DNA of 64,000 bases from Desulfolutivibrio sulfodismutans DSM 3696 (GTDB lineage Bacteria > Desulfobacterota > Desulfovibrionia > Desulfovibrionales > Desulfovibrionaceae). Shown here in pieces: positions 1 through 9,490 of this stretch (within the stretch, counting starts at the first letter, position 1; the number at the start of each line of letters is the position of its first letter). Where the stretch lies: positions 1,467,501 through 1,531,500 of the forward strand of contig NZ_CP045504.1 of the NCBI RefSeq assembly GCF_013376455.1, in the 5' to 3' direction. A model generated the notes under the pieces. The model saw nothing but the letters and a program-made list of their open reading frames with translations. It searched no databases and was not told the origin of the DNA. The position numbers and the translations under genes are program-made.

Positions 1-385
1 CATTGAGGGTGAAAATGCCATGGCGCACAAGCTGCCGGGCCTGATTGCGGGAGTTGGCGAAGCCCATGCGGTAGATGACATTGTCCATGCGCCGTTCAAG
101 AAAAATGAGCAGATTGTCGCCGGTGACGCCCTTTTTCAAGTCCGCGCGCTGAAAATACGCCCGGAACTGCTCTTCAAGAATGCCATACATGCGGCGGACT
201 TTTTGCTTCTCGCGAAGCTGCACCGCGTAGTCGCTCATTTTCTTACGAATACGGCCATGCTGTCCGGGGGCATAAGGACGACGCTCATAGGCGCACTTGT
301 CGGTGAAGCACCGGTCGCCTTTCAGAAAAAGCTTGGCGCCCTCACGACGGCACAGGCGGCATTTCGCTCCAGTATAACGTGCCAA
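1..385 (-). CDS. rpsD: 30S ribosomal protein S4, 3' end missing
   Basis: S4 is a primary 16S rRNA binder that starts 30S assembly and, in other bacteria, represses its own operon. The first 128 residues are visible; the rest lies beyond the left edge. The N-terminus reads [15 protein letters not shown] and carries four cysteines (C9, C12, C26, C31), the zinc-binding form of S4. The start is a TTG at 383-385, chosen because a perfect GGAGGT lies 5 nt upstream. It is separated from rpsK by 113 nt, the widest gap in the ribosomal block, which holds two hairpins. Confidence 0.95.
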   Translation of the reverse strand, partial: MARYTGAKCRLCRREGAKLFLKGDRCFTDKCAYERRPYAPGQHGRIRKKMSDYAVQLREKQKVRRMYGILEEQFRAYFQRADLKKGVTGDNLLIFLERRMDNVIYRMGFANSRNQARQLVRHGIFTLN

Positions 386-417
386 GGGTTACCTCCTGAT
401 AAGTACCTGCGGGTCCC

Positions 418-457
418 GTCCCGGCTCGGGGACGTGTCGCGGCCGCCTGTGGCGGCC
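418..457 (-). promoter_or_regulatory. Two hairpins in the rpsK-rpsD gap
   Basis: Two inverted repeats lie upstream of rpsD: a 7-bp stem with a 3-nt loop (441-447 with 451-457) and a 5-bp stem with a 6-nt loop (418-422 with 429-433). Neither is followed by a T-run on the minus strand, so they do not look like terminators. A leader structure affecting rpsD translation is possible, since S4 autoregulates in other bacteria. That role is inference. Confidence 0.35.
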
Positions 458-498
458 GTCATGGGACCGTGGAATGGTTTTCGCGCGAAACGTCGACC

Positions 499-885
499 CT
501 AGACCCTGCGCCGTTTGGGAGGACGGCAGCCATTGTGCGGGATGGGGGTGATGTCACGAATGAAGCTGACCTTGAACCCGGCGTTGTTGATGGCCCGCAT
601 GGCGGCCTCGCGTCCGGACCCGGGCCCCTTGACCAGGATGCCCACGGTGCGCATGCCGTGTTCCTGAGCCTTGCGGGCCGCATTCTCAGCGGCGATCTGG
701 GCCGCGAAAGGGGTGGACTTGCGCGATCCCTTGAAGCCCGCATTTCCCGAGGTGGCCCAACTGACCACATTCCCCCGCGGATCCGTGAAGGTAATGATGG
801 TGTTGTTGAAGGTCGCCTGGATATGGGCAACCCCGGAGGGGATGTTCTTTTTTTCTTTCTTGCCTACGCGGCGAGGTTTAGCCAT
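499..885 (-). CDS. rpsK: 30S ribosomal protein S11
   Basis: S11 sits on the 30S platform and helps form the mRNA exit channel. The protein has 128 residues, the normal family length. The C-terminus [17 protein letters not shown] is diagnostic and contains the Asn-Gly pair that becomes isoaspartate in E. coli S11. An upstream in-frame start would add 11 residues, but the ATG at 885 was chosen because GGAG lies 8 nt before it and [10 protein letters not shown] matches the family N-terminus. It follows rpsM in the alpha part of the block. Confidence 0.97.
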   Translation of the reverse strand: MAKPRRVGKKEKKNIPSGVAHIQATFNNTIITFTDPRGNVVSWATSGNAGFKGSRKSTPFAAQIAAENAARKAQEHGMRTVGILVKGPGSGREAAMRAINNAGFKVSFIRDITPIPHNGCRPPKRRRV

Positions 886-956
886 TTCGCTTGCTCCAAG
901 GGAAGTTTGGCGCCGCATCCGGAGTTCCCGGACATCTGGTCACCTGGATTTTACGA

Positions 957-1328
957 TTACTTCTTCTTCTTGCTCATGACCGAGCGGCGCGGTCCCTTGC
1001 GGGTGCGAGAATTGGTGTGGGTCCGCTGGCCACGCACGGGCAACCCGCGACGATGGCGCAACCCGCGATAGCATCCGATGTCCATGAGCCGCTTGATGTT
1101 GGCGGTCACGTCACGGCGCAGGTCACCCTCAACCTTGACATTCTGCTCGATTTCCTTGCGGATGTTGTTGGTTTCCTCGGCGCTCAGATCGTCGCTGGAC
1201 TTGGTCCAGTCAACGCCCGTGGCGTCGAGAATGCGCAGGGCCGTGGCCCGGCCGATGCCAAAAATATAGGTCAGCGCGATATCCATCCGCTTGCTTCTCG
1301 GAAGATCAACTCCAGCGATTCTGGCCAC
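957..1328 (-). CDS. rpsM: 30S ribosomal protein S13
   Basis: S13 is in the 30S head and touches the P-site tRNA and the 50S subunit (bridges B1a/b). The 123-residue product begins [20 protein letters not shown] and has the IFGIGRATA turn of the helix-two-turn-helix rRNA-binding fold. The C-terminus is a basic tail ending MSKKKK, as expected for the part that reaches the P site. It lies between rpmJ and rpsK, the usual alpha-operon order. Confidence 0.97.
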   Translation of the reverse strand: MARIAGVDLPRSKRMDIALTYIFGIGRATALRILDATGVDWTKSSDDLSAEETNNIRKEIEQNVKVEGDLRRDVTANIKRLMDIGCYRGLRHRRGLPVRGQRTHTNSRTRKGPRRSVMSKKKK

Positions 1329-1339
1329 GATAGTCCCCC

Positions 1340-1453
1340 TTATCCCTGGCGCTGTTTGTGCCGGGGATTCACGCAGATCACCCGTAACACGCCGTGACGC
1401 TTAATGATTTTACAATGTGCGCACAGTTTCTTGATTGACGGCTTGACTTTCAT
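1340..1453 (-). CDS. rpmJ: 50S ribosomal protein L36, zinc-binding form
   Basis: This 37-residue gene reads [20 protein letters not shown] at its N-terminus and ends NPRHKQRQG. The zinc ligands of the C+ form are all present: C11, C14, C27 and H32. L36 is a late-assembling protein at the base of the 50S L7/L12 stalk. It sits between map and rpsM. The usual infA is not found in the 44-nt gap between map and rpmJ. Confidence 0.96.
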   Translation of the reverse strand: MKVKPSIKKLCAHCKIIKRHGVLRVICVNPRHKQRQG

Positions 1454-1497
1454 CCTGGCTGCTCCGTAGTCCGTCCGGGTATGCCCCCGGCCGGGAA

Positions 1498-2265
1498 TTA
1501 GTCCCGAACGCTCAATATCACGGGACCGTTTTTGGTGACGGCCACCGTGTGTTCAAAATGGGCCGCGAGACTGCGATCTTTGGTCACGGCGGTCCATTTG
1601 TCCGACAAGACTTCCACTTCCGGCTTGCCCGCTGTCACCATGGGCTCAATGGCCAACACCATGCCGGGCTGCAAGGAAACCCGATTGGCCCCTGCCGGGG
1701 CGAAGTTGGGCACCTCCGGCTTCTCGTGAAGCTGCTTGCCGATGCCATGCCCAACAAAACGACGTACCACGGAGAAGCCCCGACCTTCAACATATTTCTG
1801 CACTGCCCGCGAAATGTCGTACAGGTCGTTGCCAGCCACGGCCTGATCGATACCGACAAAAAGGGAGTCGCGCGTCACGGACAAAAGATCCTCTGCCCGC
1901 GCGTCAATCTTCCCGACGGGGACGGTCAAGGCCGAATCGCCGTAAAACCCTTTATGCACCACTCCCATATCGAAGCTGACCACATCCCCTTCCGCAAGCA
2001 CTCGCTGGGAGGGAAACCCGTGAACAACTTCCTCATTGACCGAGCAGCACAACGCATAAGGAAAACCGAGATAGCCTTTGAAGGCTGGCTTCACCTTGTA
2101 GGCGTCGCACAACGACAGTGCGAGTTCCTCGAAATCCAGGGTCCGCATCCCCGGAGCCACATGGATGCGCAACTCTTCCAGGATGGACGCCACGATCCGT
2201 CCGGCCTCACGCAGCAGTCCGATCTCGTTTTCGTTCTTCAGATAAATGCCGCGAAACTTCTTCAA
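1498..2265 (-). CDS. map: Methionine aminopeptidase type I
   Basis: This enzyme removes the initiator methionine from new proteins when the second residue is small. It has 255 residues. The two-metal site ligands are visible in [16 protein letters not shown] (two Asp), [18 protein letters not shown] (His), the Glu of IEPM and a C-terminal Glu in HFEHTVAVT. The start ATG overlaps the secY stop by 4 nt (ATGA), so the two genes are translationally coupled. The placement secY-map-rpmJ is common, though adk, which often lies between secY and map, is absent here. Confidence 0.96.
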   Translation of the reverse strand: MKKFRGIYLKNENEIGLLREAGRIVASILEELRIHVAPGMRTLDFEELALSLCDAYKVKPAFKGYLGFPYALCCSVNEEVVHGFPSQRVLAEGDVVSFDMGVVHKGFYGDSALTVPVGKIDARAEDLLSVTRDSLFVGIDQAVAGNDLYDISRAVQKYVEGRGFSVVRRFVGHGIGKQLHEKPEVPNFAPAGANRVSLQPGMVLAIEPMVTAGKPEVEVLSDKWTAVTKDRSLAAHFEHTVAVTKNGPVILSVRD

Positions 2266-3581
2266 AACGAATGCCTTCCCTTGATTCTCCCCTTGGACAT
2301 AAGCCCTTCATACTGGCGGGAGATAAGGTACGACTCAATCTGCCCCATGAAATCCATGGCCACGCCAACGACGATCAGAAGCGAGGTGCCACCGAAATAA
2401 AACGGGACGTTGAAGTGTTGAATGAGCATCATGGGCAAAACGCACACGGCCGAAATGTAGATGGCCCCCCACAAGGTGATGCGCGTCAACACCCGGTCAA
2501 TATGCTCCTTGGTCTTCACCCCGGGGCGGATGCCGGGAATGAAACCACCCTGCTTGCGCAGATTTTCCGCAATGTCCTTGGGATCAAAAATGATCGCCGT
2601 ATAAAAGTAGCAGAAAAACACGATCATGCTTACGAACAGCACATTATAGACAATGTTTTGCGGACTGAAATAGTGCGCGATATCGCTTAACCATGCAACC
2701 TGCGAGAAATTCGCGATGGTGGCCGGGAAAAGCAGGATCGACGAGGCGAAGATCGGGGGTATGACCCCGGCGGTGTTGATGCGCAGCGGCAGATGCGTGG
2801 TTTGCCCGCCGTACATCTTTCGTCCCACCATACGCTTGGCGTACTGAATGGGGATGCGCCGCTGCCCGCGCTCGACGAAAATGATCACCCCCAGCACCGC
2901 CACCATGACCGCCACCAGGAGCAACAGGACGAACAGGCTCAATTCGCCAGCCCCGAGCAACTGGAAGGTATTGATGGTGGCCCGGGGAAATCCGGCCACG
3001 ATACCCGCGAAAATGATGAGCGAAATGCCGTTGCCGATCCCCTTGCCGGTGATCTGCTCGCCAAGCCACATGAGAAAGACCGTGCCCGTGCACAGGGTGG
3101 TCATGGTCATGAGCTTGAATCCCCAACCGGGAACGAGCACCACCGGCGCCCCCGTGGGGCTGGCCATGCTCTCAAGGCCCACGGCGATCCCGAACCCCTG
3201 CACCACGGCAATGAGCACTGTGCCATACCGTGTATACTGGGTCATTTTCTTCTTCCCGGCCGCGCCGTCTTCCTTCTGCATGCGGGCCAGTTCGGGACTG
3301 ACCACGGTCAACAGCTGGATGATGATGGAGGCCGAGATGTAGGGCATGATCCCCAGGGAGAAGATGGACACATTGCCGAGCGCGCCGCCCGAAAACATGT
3401 CAAAAAGCCCGAACAGGGTATTTTTGGCGCTCTCGAAAAAATCGGCCAACGCGGCGGCGTCCACGCCCGGAACGGGCACATGCACGCCTATGCGATACAC
3501 GGCCAAAAGGAGAAAGGTCCACAGGAGCTTGTTTTTCAGCTCCGGAAGCTTCGCCAGATTCTCTACGCCAGTAAGGGCCAC
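2262..3581 (-). CDS. secY: Preprotein translocase subunit SecY
   Basis: SecY is the channel of the SecYEG translocon in the inner membrane. The 439-residue product has ten hydrophobic segments. It has a plug-type region after TM1 and the conserved cytosolic loop RGQRRIPIQYAKRMVGRKMY, which contacts the ribosome and SecA. Translation starts at a GTG with AAGGTGG 7 nt upstream. It follows rplO after 14 nt and overlaps map, giving ribosomal and secretion genes one transcript. Confidence 0.97.
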   Translation of the reverse strand: MALTGVENLAKLPELKNKLLWTFLLLAVYRIGVHVPVPGVDAAALADFFESAKNTLFGLFDMFSGGALGNVSIFSLGIMPYISASIIIQLLTVVSPELARMQKEDGAAGKKKMTQYTRYGTVLIAVVQGFGIAVGLESMASPTGAPVVLVPGWGFKLMTMTTLCTGTVFLMWLGEQITGKGIGNGISLIIFAGIVAGFPRATINTFQLLGAGELSLFVLLLLVAVMVAVLGVIIFVERGQRRIPIQYAKRMVGRKMYGGQTTHLPLRINTAGVIPPIFASSILLFPATIANFSQVAWLSDIAHYFSPQNIVYNVLFVSMIVFFCYFYTAIIFDPKDIAENLRKQGGFIPGIRPGVKTKEHIDRVLTRITLWGAIYISAVCVLPMMLIQHFNVPFYFGGTSLLIVVGVAMDFMGQIESYLISRQYEGLMSKGRIKGRHSF

Positions 3582-3595
3582 GTATTTTCCACCTT

Positions 3596-4069
3596 CTAGG
3601 ACGAGACGGGTTCCGAAGCGTCCTTCGCTTCAAGGATGACGGCCTTGCCGCCGGCGGAGACGATCTTTTCCGCCGCTTTGGCGCTGAACCGGTGCGCCTC
3701 GACGGTGACCGCAGCACCCTCGCCACGGCTCAAGATCTTGACCGGGACGTTTTTGGAGCACAGCCCGCTGGCGTAAATGTCATCCAGGGTGATTTCCGTC
3801 TTTCCGGCAAACGTGGCGAACAACCGATCCAGATTGATCGGCGCATACGTCACCCGGAAATCGAAATTCTTGAAACCGCGCTTGGGCAACCGACGGGCCA
3901 AGGGCATCTGTCCACCCTCAAACCAGGCAGGCGTGCCGCCGCCGGCGCGGGCGTTTTGCCCCTTGTTGCCCTTGCCGGCCGTACAACCCTGGCCGGTGCC
4001 GCGGCCACGGCCCAGACGCTTACGGCTTTTGCGTTCCTCAGGGAACGGATACAATTCATGTAATTTCAT
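3596..4069 (-). CDS. rplO: 50S ribosomal protein L15
   Basis: L15 is a late 50S assembly protein with an extended N-terminal arm that threads into 23S rRNA. The 157-residue product shows that arm as a glycine- and basic-rich stretch (RLGRGRGTGQGCTAGKGNKG), followed by a globular domain ending in the VILEAKDASE region. The start overlaps the rpmD stop by 4 nt (ATGA), implying translational coupling with rpmD, and secY follows 14 nt downstream. Confidence 0.96.
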   Translation of the reverse strand: MKLHELYPFPEERKSRKRLGRGRGTGQGCTAGKGNKGQNARAGGGTPAWFEGGQMPLARRLPKRGFKNFDFRVTYAPINLDRLFATFAGKTEITLDDIYASGLCSKNVPVKILSRGEGAAVTVEAHRFSAKAAEKIVSAGGKAVILEAKDASEPVSS

Positions 4070-4248
4070 GACTCGCTCACCTCAACCAGGTGCTCGACCT
4101 TGGCGATCATGCCCAAAACGGTTTCGTTTTTGTCAAACGTCCGTTCCTGGCGGATTTTCGTAAGTCCCAGGGCGCTTAATGTTCCCCGTTGTTTCGGAGG
4201 ACGCCCATAGGCGCTTTTGACCAGCTTGATTGTAATTTTGCCCGGCAT
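4066..4248 (-). CDS. rpmD: 50S ribosomal protein L30
   Basis: L30 is a small 50S protein with a ferredoxin-like fold. The 60-residue product starts MPGKITIKLVKSAYGRPPKQ and has the family LGLTKIRQ segment. It starts 2 nt after the rpsE stop and overlaps rplO by 4 nt. L30 is missing from some bacteria, so its presence here in the standard spc order is worth recording. Confidence 0.95.
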   Translation of the reverse strand: MPGKITIKLVKSAYGRPPKQRGTLSALGLTKIRQERTFDKNETVLGMIAKVEHLVEVSES

Positions 4249-4250
4249 GG

Positions 4251-4742
4251 CTATTTCCTCGGGGTGTGCAGCGTTTTGCCGCGCAGATCGCTCACGAAAT
4301 CTGCGCTGCGCAGCGAGGCCAAACCGGCGATGGTGGCCCGAAGCACGTTGTGGGGGTTGTTGGTGCCGATGGCCTTGGTCAGGATGTCGTGGACGCCCAC
4401 GGCCTCCATGACGGCCCGCACCGGACCTCCGGCGATGATGCCGGTTCCCTTGGAGGCGGGTTTGAGCACCACCCGTCCAGCGCCGTAACGGCCCAAAATC
4501 TCATAAGGCAACGTACCCTCAAGAAGAGGCACCTTGATCATGGACTTTTTGGCCTGGTCGGAAGCCTTGCGGATGGCCTCGGGGACTTCGTTGGCCTTGC
4601 CCAGGCCGTAGCCCACGGAACCATTGCCGTCGCCCACCACGACCAGGGCGCTGAAGCTGAACCGACGGCCGCCCTTGACGACCTTGGCCACGCGGTTCAA
4701 ATACACGATCTTTTCAATCTGATTGAGTTCCGACTGGTCCAT
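4251..4742 (-). CDS. rpsE: 30S ribosomal protein S5
   Basis: S5 is needed for translational accuracy and mRNA unwinding at the 30S entry site. The 163-residue product has the N-terminal S5 dsRNA-binding domain, with [20 protein letters not shown], followed by the C-terminal domain with [16 protein letters not shown]. It follows rplR after 20 nt and precedes rpmD after 2 nt. Confidence 0.97.
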   Translation of the reverse strand: MDQSELNQIEKIVYLNRVAKVVKGGRRFSFSALVVVGDGNGSVGYGLGKANEVPEAIRKASDQAKKSMIKVPLLEGTLPYEILGRYGAGRVVLKPASKGTGIIAGGPVRAVMEAVGVHDILTKAIGTNNPHNVLRATIAGLASLRSADFVSDLRGKTLHTPRK

Positions 4743-4762
4743 GTTCTTGGATCCTTGCGCGC

Positions 4763-5122
4763 TTAAAATTTCAGTCCGCCTTCGCGGGCGCCGTCTGCCA
4801 GGGCCTTGATACGGCCATGATACAGGTAGCCGTTGCGGTCAAACACCACCGCTTCAATGCCGCGTTCCTTGGCCCTCTGCGCCACCTCGCGCCCAACGCG
4901 CGTCGCGGACGCCTTGTCAAGCTTGAGCGCCTCGCCATCCTTGCACAGGGCCAGGGTGGAGGCGCTGGCCAGCGTCTGCCCGGCGATATCGTCCACAACC
5001 TGGGCATAGATATGCCGGTTGGAGCGATAGACCACGAGCCTGGGACGCTCGGGAACGCCGGAAATCTTTTTGCGGATGCGCACCGTGCGGCGCTTGCGTG
5101 CTTGTTCCTTGGTGAGTTTCAT
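4763..5122 (-). CDS. rplR: 50S ribosomal protein L18
   Basis: L18 binds 5S rRNA and carries it into the 50S central protuberance together with L5. The 119-residue product has the basic N-terminal arm ([18 protein letters not shown]) and the family core [20 protein letters not shown]. The C-terminus [11 protein letters not shown] is typical. It lies 8 nt downstream of rplF. Confidence 0.97.
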   Translation of the reverse strand: MKLTKEQARKRRTVRIRKKISGVPERPRLVVYRSNRHIYAQVVDDIAGQTLASASTLALCKDGEALKLDKASATRVGREVAQRAKERGIEAVVFDRNGYLYHGRIKALADGAREGGLKF

Positions 5123-5130
5123 ATGCGACC

Positions 5131-5670
5131 CTATTTCTTGCCGCCGGATTTGCCGGCCTTGCGACGAATCGTCTCGGTTTCGTACTTGATGCCCTTGCCC
5201 TTGAAGGGTTCAGGCGGACGCACGCGACGGATGCGGGCCGCAGTTTCGCCCACAAGCTGCTTGTCGATCCCGGCCAGGGTCAGCTTGTTGCCTTCCACCT
5301 TGGCCTCGATCCCCTGGGGCAGCTTGAACTCCACCTGGTGGGAAAAGCCGACACTGAGCGAAACCGTGCCGCCCTGCGTCGAAACCTTGTACCCGACACC
5401 AATGACCTCAAGGGTCTTGGAGAATCCCTTGCTCACGCCTTCCACCAGATTGGCCAGAAGGGTGCGGCGCAGGCCGTGCTGGGCACGGGCCACCCGGGTG
5501 TCATCCAAACGATTGACGGACACCGTGCTCCCCGCAATGGCATAGGCCACCTTGGGATGCGTGGGCGTGCTGAGCTCGCCCTTGGGCCCTTTGACCGTCA
5601 CCGCTCCTTCCTCGACAGCGACGCTGACGCCGCTGGGGAGGATGATTTCCTTTTTTCCTATCCTGGACAT
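5131..5670 (-). CDS. rplF: 50S ribosomal protein L6
   Basis: L6 sits near the 50S factor-binding site and arose by internal duplication of an RNA-binding fold. The 179-residue product starts [15 protein letters not shown]. The C-terminal signature [18 protein letters not shown] is diagnostic. The gene lies between rpsH (27 nt upstream) and rplR (8 nt downstream), which is the normal spc order. Confidence 0.97.
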   Translation of the reverse strand: MSRIGKKEIILPSGVSVAVEEGAVTVKGPKGELSTPTHPKVAYAIAGSTVSVNRLDDTRVARAQHGLRRTLLANLVEGVSKGFSKTLEVIGVGYKVSTQGGTVSLSVGFSHQVEFKLPQGIEAKVEGNKLTLAGIDKQLVGETAARIRRVRPPEPFKGKGIKYETETIRRKAGKSGGKK

Positions 5671-5697
5671 GGTAAGCTCCTCACGCGCCTTTACCGG

Positions 5698-6081
5698 CTA
5701 CCAGATCTCGCAGAGCAGTTCACCGCCCACGCGCTGTTCGCGGGCGGATGCGGCAGCCAGAACACCCCGGGATGTGGACAGAATGCTGATGCCCAATCCG
5801 TTTTGGACGTCTGGAATACCTTCAGCCCCCACATAGACCCTGCGGCCCGGCTTGCTGATCTTTTTCAAGCCCGCAATGGTGGGCTTGCCGCTGGAATATT
5901 TCAGGGTGATGTTCAAATTGAGGCCTTCCACGGCATAGTCAGCGATGTAGCCTTCGTCCTTGAGGATGGTGGCGATGGACGCCTTCATCTTCGAGGCGGG
6001 CATGATCACGGCCGCGTGGAGTGCCTGATGGGCATTGCGAATACGCGCGAGCATGTCGGCGATGGGGTCGACAACGGACAT
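5698..6081 (-). CDS. rpsH: 30S ribosomal protein S8
   Basis: S8 binds the 16S central domain early and, in E. coli, represses the spc operon. The product has 127 residues and starts [20 protein letters not shown]. In-frame codons continue 45 residues upstream into rpsN, but the ATG at 6081 matches the family N-terminus. The C-terminal motif [20 protein letters not shown] is diagnostic. rpsN ends 17 nt upstream. Confidence 0.96.
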   Translation of the reverse strand: MSVVDPIADMLARIRNAHQALHAAVIMPASKMKASIATILKDEGYIADYAVEGLNLNITLKYSSGKPTIAGLKKISKPGRRVYVGAEGIPDVQNGLGISILSTSRGVLAAASAREQRVGGELLCEIW

Positions 6082-6098
6082 TTCCCTTTCTCCTTCGC

Positions 6099-6284
6099 TT
6101 ACCAGCTCGATTTCCGCACGCCGGGAAGTTCGCCAGCCAGCGACATGTTTCTGAAACAAATACGGCACACGCCGAACCTGCGTAAATACGCCCTGGACCG
6201 GCCGCATATGGGGCAACGGTTGTATGCCCTTGCAGAAAATTTCGGCTTGCGGCGGGCTTTGACCATGAGTGCTGTACGAGCCAA
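6099..6284 (-). CDS. rpsN: 30S ribosomal protein S14 type Z (zinc-binding)
   Basis: This is the short 61-residue zinc form of S14. It has two CxxC pairs, C24/C27 and C40/C43, in the contexts [17 protein letters not shown] and [10 protein letters not shown]. It helps assemble the 30S head. Together with S4 and L36 it shows that this cluster uses zinc-dependent versions. It lies between rplE and rpsH. Confidence 0.96.
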   Translation of the reverse strand: MARTALMVKARRKPKFSARAYNRCPICGRSRAYLRRFGVCRICFRNMSLAGELPGVRKSSW

Positions 6285-6295
6285 GACCGATCTCC

Positions 6296-6835
6296 TTATT
6301 TTTTGAACGGCATGCCGAGCAGGTCCAGAAGAACCTTGCCTTCCTTGTCGGAACGAGCGCTGGTGACGATGGTCACGTTCATGCCCTTGACACGCTCGAC
6401 CCTGTCCACGTTGATCTCCGGGAAAATGGTGTGTTCCCGGATGCCCAGCGTGAAGTTGCCCCTGCCGTCAAACCCCCTGTCGGGAATGCCCCGAAAATCG
6501 CGCACTCGCGGCAGGGCATAGTTGATCAGCTTGTCCAGGAAGTCCCACATGCGCTCATGGCGAAGCGTGACCCGGCATCCCACGGGGAGGCCCTCGCGCA
6601 GCTTGAACGCCGCGATGGACTTCCGGGCCCGGGTGATCACCGCTTTCTGGCCGGCTATGGAGGTCAACTCCACAACGGCTTCCTCGATGAGCTTGTTATT
6701 CTGGCTGGCCTCGCCCAGGCCAATGTTGAGCGAGACAGCCCGAAGCTTCGGAATCTGCATGGACGAGGTGTACCCGAACTCTTTTTTGAGGGCGGGGGCC
6801 ACCTTTTCGGTATACATGTTTTCCAGGCGGGTCAT
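6296..6835 (-). CDS. rplE: 50S ribosomal protein L5
   Basis: L5 binds 5S rRNA and forms part of the central protuberance, contacting S13 across the subunit interface. The 179-residue product begins [20 protein letters not shown]. It has the conserved blocks [18 protein letters not shown] and GREGLPVGC-type turn, and ends with the family GMPFKK tail. It lies 4 nt after rplX and 11 nt before rpsN. Confidence 0.97.
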   Translation of the reverse strand: MTRLENMYTEKVAPALKKEFGYTSSMQIPKLRAVSLNIGLGEASQNNKLIEEAVVELTSIAGQKAVITRARKSIAAFKLREGLPVGCRVTLRHERMWDFLDKLINYALPRVRDFRGIPDRGFDGRGNFTLGIREHTIFPEINVDRVERVKGMNVTIVTSARSDKEGKVLLDLLGMPFKK

Positions 6836-6839
6836 AATC

Positions 6840-7169
6840 TTATCCCTTATCGATGTCCTGGTTGCATTTCTTGCAGAACCGGACCTTTTTACCGTCTTCC
6901 GTGACCTTGTACCCCACCCGCGTCGGCTTGGCGCACGAGTCGCACAACAGAGCCACGTTGGAAATATGCAGGGACGATTCCTTCTCCACGATGCCGCCGG
7001 GGGTTTTGGCGTACGGATTGGCTTTGGTGTGGCGCTTGACCATATTCACCTTTTCCACCAGGATCCGATCTTTTTTCGGGTAAAGCTTGAGCACCCGGCC
7101 CACTTTGCCCTTGTCCTTGCCCGCAGTGACAATGACCTTGTCGTTTTTGCGAATCTTGTAGATTTTCAT
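6840..7169 (-). CDS. rplX: 50S ribosomal protein L24
   Basis: L24 is one of two initiators of 50S assembly and lies by the exit-tunnel mouth. The 109-residue product has an N-terminal KOW motif ([20 protein letters not shown]). The C-terminal part has four cysteines in two CxxC pairs (LCDSCAKPT and FCKKCNQD), which could bind zinc. It follows rplN after 27 nt. Confidence 0.96.
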   Translation of the reverse strand: MKIYKIRKNDKVIVTAGKDKGKVGRVLKLYPKKDRILVEKVNMVKRHTKANPYAKTPGGIVEKESSLHISNVALLCDSCAKPTRVGYKVTEDGKKVRFCKKCNQDIDKG

Positions 7170-7196
7170 GGCGTCCTCAATGCTGCGGCAGCGTCT

Positions 7197-7565
7197 CTAC
7201 AGAACCTCAGGGGCCAGAGAGACGATTTTCATGAAGTTTTTCTGCCGCAGTTCCCTGGCCACCGGTCCGAAAATGCGGGTGCCCACGGGCTCAAGCTGGC
7301 TGTTCAACAGCACGGCGGAATTGTTGTCGAATTTGATGTAGGAACCGTCGGGACGACCGATTTCCTTTGTGGTGCGCACCACAACGGCCTTCATCACCGC
7401 GCCCTTTTTCACCTTGGAATGAGGCATGGCCTCCTTGACGGAAACCACGATGATGTCCCCCACGCCCGCGTACCTGCGACGGCTGCCGCCCAGAACCTTG
7501 ATGCAACTGACCTTCTTGGCTCCGGAGTTGTCCGCCACGTCGAGTTTGCTTTCCACCTGGATCAT
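7197..7565 (-). CDS. rplN: 50S ribosomal protein L14
   Basis: L14 lies at the subunit interface (bridges B5 and B8) and is the docking site for the silencing factor RsfS. The 122-residue product begins [20 protein letters not shown], the family signature, and ends [12 protein letters not shown]. Its length is exactly typical. It follows rpsQ after 9 nt. Confidence 0.98.
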   Translation of the reverse strand: MIQVESKLDVADNSGAKKVSCIKVLGGSRRRYAGVGDIIVVSVKEAMPHSKVKKGAVMKAVVVRTTKEIGRPDGSYIKFDNNSAVLLNSQLEPVGTRIFGPVARELRQKNFMKIVSLAPEVL

Positions 7566-7574
7566 CGTATCACC

Positions 7575-7838
7575 CTAAACCGCTTTTTCCATGATTTGGA
7601 CCAGATGCCAGCGCTTGCGCCTGGACAAGGGTCGATGCTCGATGATCCGCACCGTGTCCCCCATGCCGCATTCGTTGGCCGGATCGTGGGCCATGAACTT
7701 TTTGTGACGGCGGATGAACTTCTTGTACAGCGGGTGCTGGATCAGGGTCTCGACCCGGACCACGATGGTCTTGTCATTTTTGCTCGAAACCACGACGCCG
7801 GTCAGGACGCGGCGATTGCTCTTGTTCTCTTCAGTCAT
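7575..7838 (-). CDS. rpsQ: 30S ribosomal protein S17
   Basis: S17 is a small OB-fold protein that binds the 5' domain of 16S rRNA early in assembly. The 87-residue product has the family core LTGVVVSSKNDKTIVVRVE and the C-terminal block GDTVRIIEHRPLSRRKRWHL. The order rpmC-rpsQ-rplN is standard, with 13 nt and 9 nt spacers. Confidence 0.97.
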   Translation of the reverse strand: MTEENKSNRRVLTGVVVSSKNDKTIVVRVETLIQHPLYKKFIRRHKKFMAHDPANECGMGDTVRIIEHRPLSRRKRWHLVQIMEKAV

Positions 7839-7851
7839 GTCAAGGCTCCGC

Positions 7852-8049
7852 TTAAGCGCCGGGCGCGGATTTCTCGCGCAGCACGGTCAATATCCGGGCG
7901 ATGTTTTTTTTGACGTCCCCAAGCTTGTGCGTCTTTTCCAGCTGCGCCGTGGCGTGCTGGAAACGCAGCTTGAAGAGTTCCTCGCGACTTTCGCCCAAAA
8001 GGTCATGCAGGCTCTTGACCTCTTTTTCGCGCAATTCGGCGACCTTCAT
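7852..8049 (-). CDS. rpmC: 50S ribosomal protein L29
   Basis: L29 lies at the polypeptide exit and forms part of the binding site for trigger factor and SRP with L23. The 65-residue product is a two-helix hairpin starting [20 protein letters not shown], with the family motif [20 protein letters not shown]. It starts 2 nt after the rplP stop, so coupling is likely. Confidence 0.97.
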   Translation of the reverse strand: MKVAELREKEVKSLHDLLGESREELFKLRFQHATAQLEKTHKLGDVKKNIARILTVLREKSAPGA

Positions 8050-8051
8050 GG

Positions 8052-8465
8052 CTACGCCACCTCCTTGACCACAATCTTGGTCTTGATGGGCAGCTTATGC
8101 ATGGCCCTGGTCAGCGCAATCTTGGCCACTTCCATGTCCACGCCCTTGATCTCGTAGAGCACCCGGCCAGGCTTTACAGCCGCATACCAGCCCACAGGCG
8201 CGCCCTTTCCCTTGCCCTGGCGGACTTCAGCGGGCTTTTCGGTAATGGGGTGATCCGGAAAGATCCGAATCCAGACCTTTCCACCCCGTTTGATGTGGCG
8301 CATGATGGCCACACGGGCGGCCTCGATCTGCTGGCTGGTCAGCTTGCCGTGCTCCATGGCCTTGATGCCCACCTCGCCGAAGGCCACACTGGCCCCGCGG
8401 GTGGCCGGGCCGCGCAACCGGCCCTTCTGCATCTTGCGGAATTTTGTTTTATTGGGAGCCAACAT
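8052..8465 (-). CDS. rplP: 50S ribosomal protein L16
   Basis: L16 helps shape the A site and peptidyl transferase region and is a late assembly protein. The 137-residue product starts [20 protein letters not shown]. It has the signature [19 protein letters not shown] and the loop [20 protein letters not shown]. Its start overlaps the last base of rpsC by 1 nt (TAATG type), which couples the two genes. Confidence 0.98.
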   Translation of the reverse strand: MLAPNKTKFRKMQKGRLRGPATRGASVAFGEVGIKAMEHGKLTSQQIEAARVAIMRHIKRGGKVWIRIFPDHPITEKPAEVRQGKGKGAPVGWYAAVKPGRVLYEIKGVDMEVAKIALTRAMHKLPIKTKIVVKEVA

Positions 8466-9106
8466 TACGCTTCAACCTCTCTGTCGAGTATCTCGCCCTT
8501 AAAGATCCAGACCTTGACCCCGATGACCCCGTAGGTCGTCTTGGCCGTGGCCAAACCGTAGTCGATGTCGGCGCGAAGGGTCTGCAAGGGCACGCGGCCG
8601 TCGCGGTACCATTCAGCGCGGGCGATTTCAGCCCCGGCCAAGCGGCCGGCGCAGGCCACCTTGATGCCCTCCGCCCCGAACTTGCGCGACAGGCCCACCG
8701 TGCGCTTCATGGCCCGGCGGAAAGCCACCCGGCGTTCCAGTTGCAAAGCGATGTTCTCGGCCACCAACTGGGCGTCGATCTCAGGCCGACGAATCTCGTT
8801 GACCTCGACGGTGAACTCGCGACCAAACCGCTGCTTCAGGTCGGCACGAACCTTCTCGATCTCCGTCCCTTTGCGGCCGATGACGATGCCCGGACGCGCG
8901 GTGTGGATGATCAAGCGAATCTTTCCCCCGGCGCGCTCGATCTCGATCTTGGAGATTCCCGCGTGGTACAGGGTCTTCTTCACGAACTTGCGAATCTTGC
9001 TGTCCTCAAAGACAAAGGCGGGGTAATCTTTCTTAGAGAACCACCGGGATATCCAGGTTTTGTTGTACCCCAGTCTGAATCCGTACGGATGAACTTTCTG
9101 GCCCAT
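8465..9106 (-). CDS. rpsC: 30S ribosomal protein S3
   Basis: S3 sits at the mRNA entry site and, with S4 and S5, provides helicase activity. The 213-residue product starts [20 protein letters not shown]. The KH domain with [19 protein letters not shown]-like sequence is visible as [20 protein letters not shown]. The C-terminal domain has [15 protein letters not shown]. It follows rplV after 9 nt. Confidence 0.97.
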   Translation of the reverse strand: MGQKVHPYGFRLGYNKTWISRWFSKKDYPAFVFEDSKIRKFVKKTLYHAGISKIEIERAGGKIRLIIHTARPGIVIGRKGTEIEKVRADLKQRFGREFTVEVNEIRRPEIDAQLVAENIALQLERRVAFRRAMKRTVGLSRKFGAEGIKVACAGRLAGAEIARAEWYRDGRVPLQTLRADIDYGLATAKTTYGVIGVKVWIFKGEILDREVEA

Positions 9107-9115
9107 GTCAAGCTC

Positions 9116-9448
9116 CTAGCTTTCCGCGACAACCACGGTGATGTGGCTGGTGCGTTTCACGATCCGGTTGGCCCTGCCCATGGAACGAGTCAGAAGGCGC
9201 TTCCAGGACGGTCCCGGATTGATGATCACCTGCTTGACCGTGAGGGTGTCGATATCCACGCCGGAAATCTGTTCGGCATTGGCCACGGCGGAGTGCAGCA
9301 CTTTGCCGATAAGCTGCGCGGCCTTTTTGGGCGTGAACTTGAGTATGTTCATCGCCTCCTCGACGGGGCGGCCCTTGATGTTGTCGGCCACCAACCGCGC
9401 CTTCTGAGGCGAGACGCGGATATATCTGGCTATGGCTTTGGCTTCCAT
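9116..9448 (-). CDS. rplV: 50S ribosomal protein L22
   Basis: L22 lines the nascent-peptide tunnel, where its loop forms a constriction together with L4. The 110-residue product begins MEAKAIARYIRVSPQKARLV. An earlier in-frame ATG would add 8 residues; the ATG at 9448 was chosen for its AGGA 7 nt upstream and its match to the family. The C-terminus NRIVKRTSHITVVVAES is typical. Confidence 0.96.
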   Translation of the reverse strand: MEAKAIARYIRVSPQKARLVADNIKGRPVEEAMNILKFTPKKAAQLIGKVLHSAVANAEQISGVDIDTLTVKQVIINPGPSWKRLLTRSMGRANRIVKRTSHITVVVAES

Positions 9449-9490
9449 CTTTTTATCCTGGTGCGAGGTCAAAGGTCGCGGGAGCGCCCG

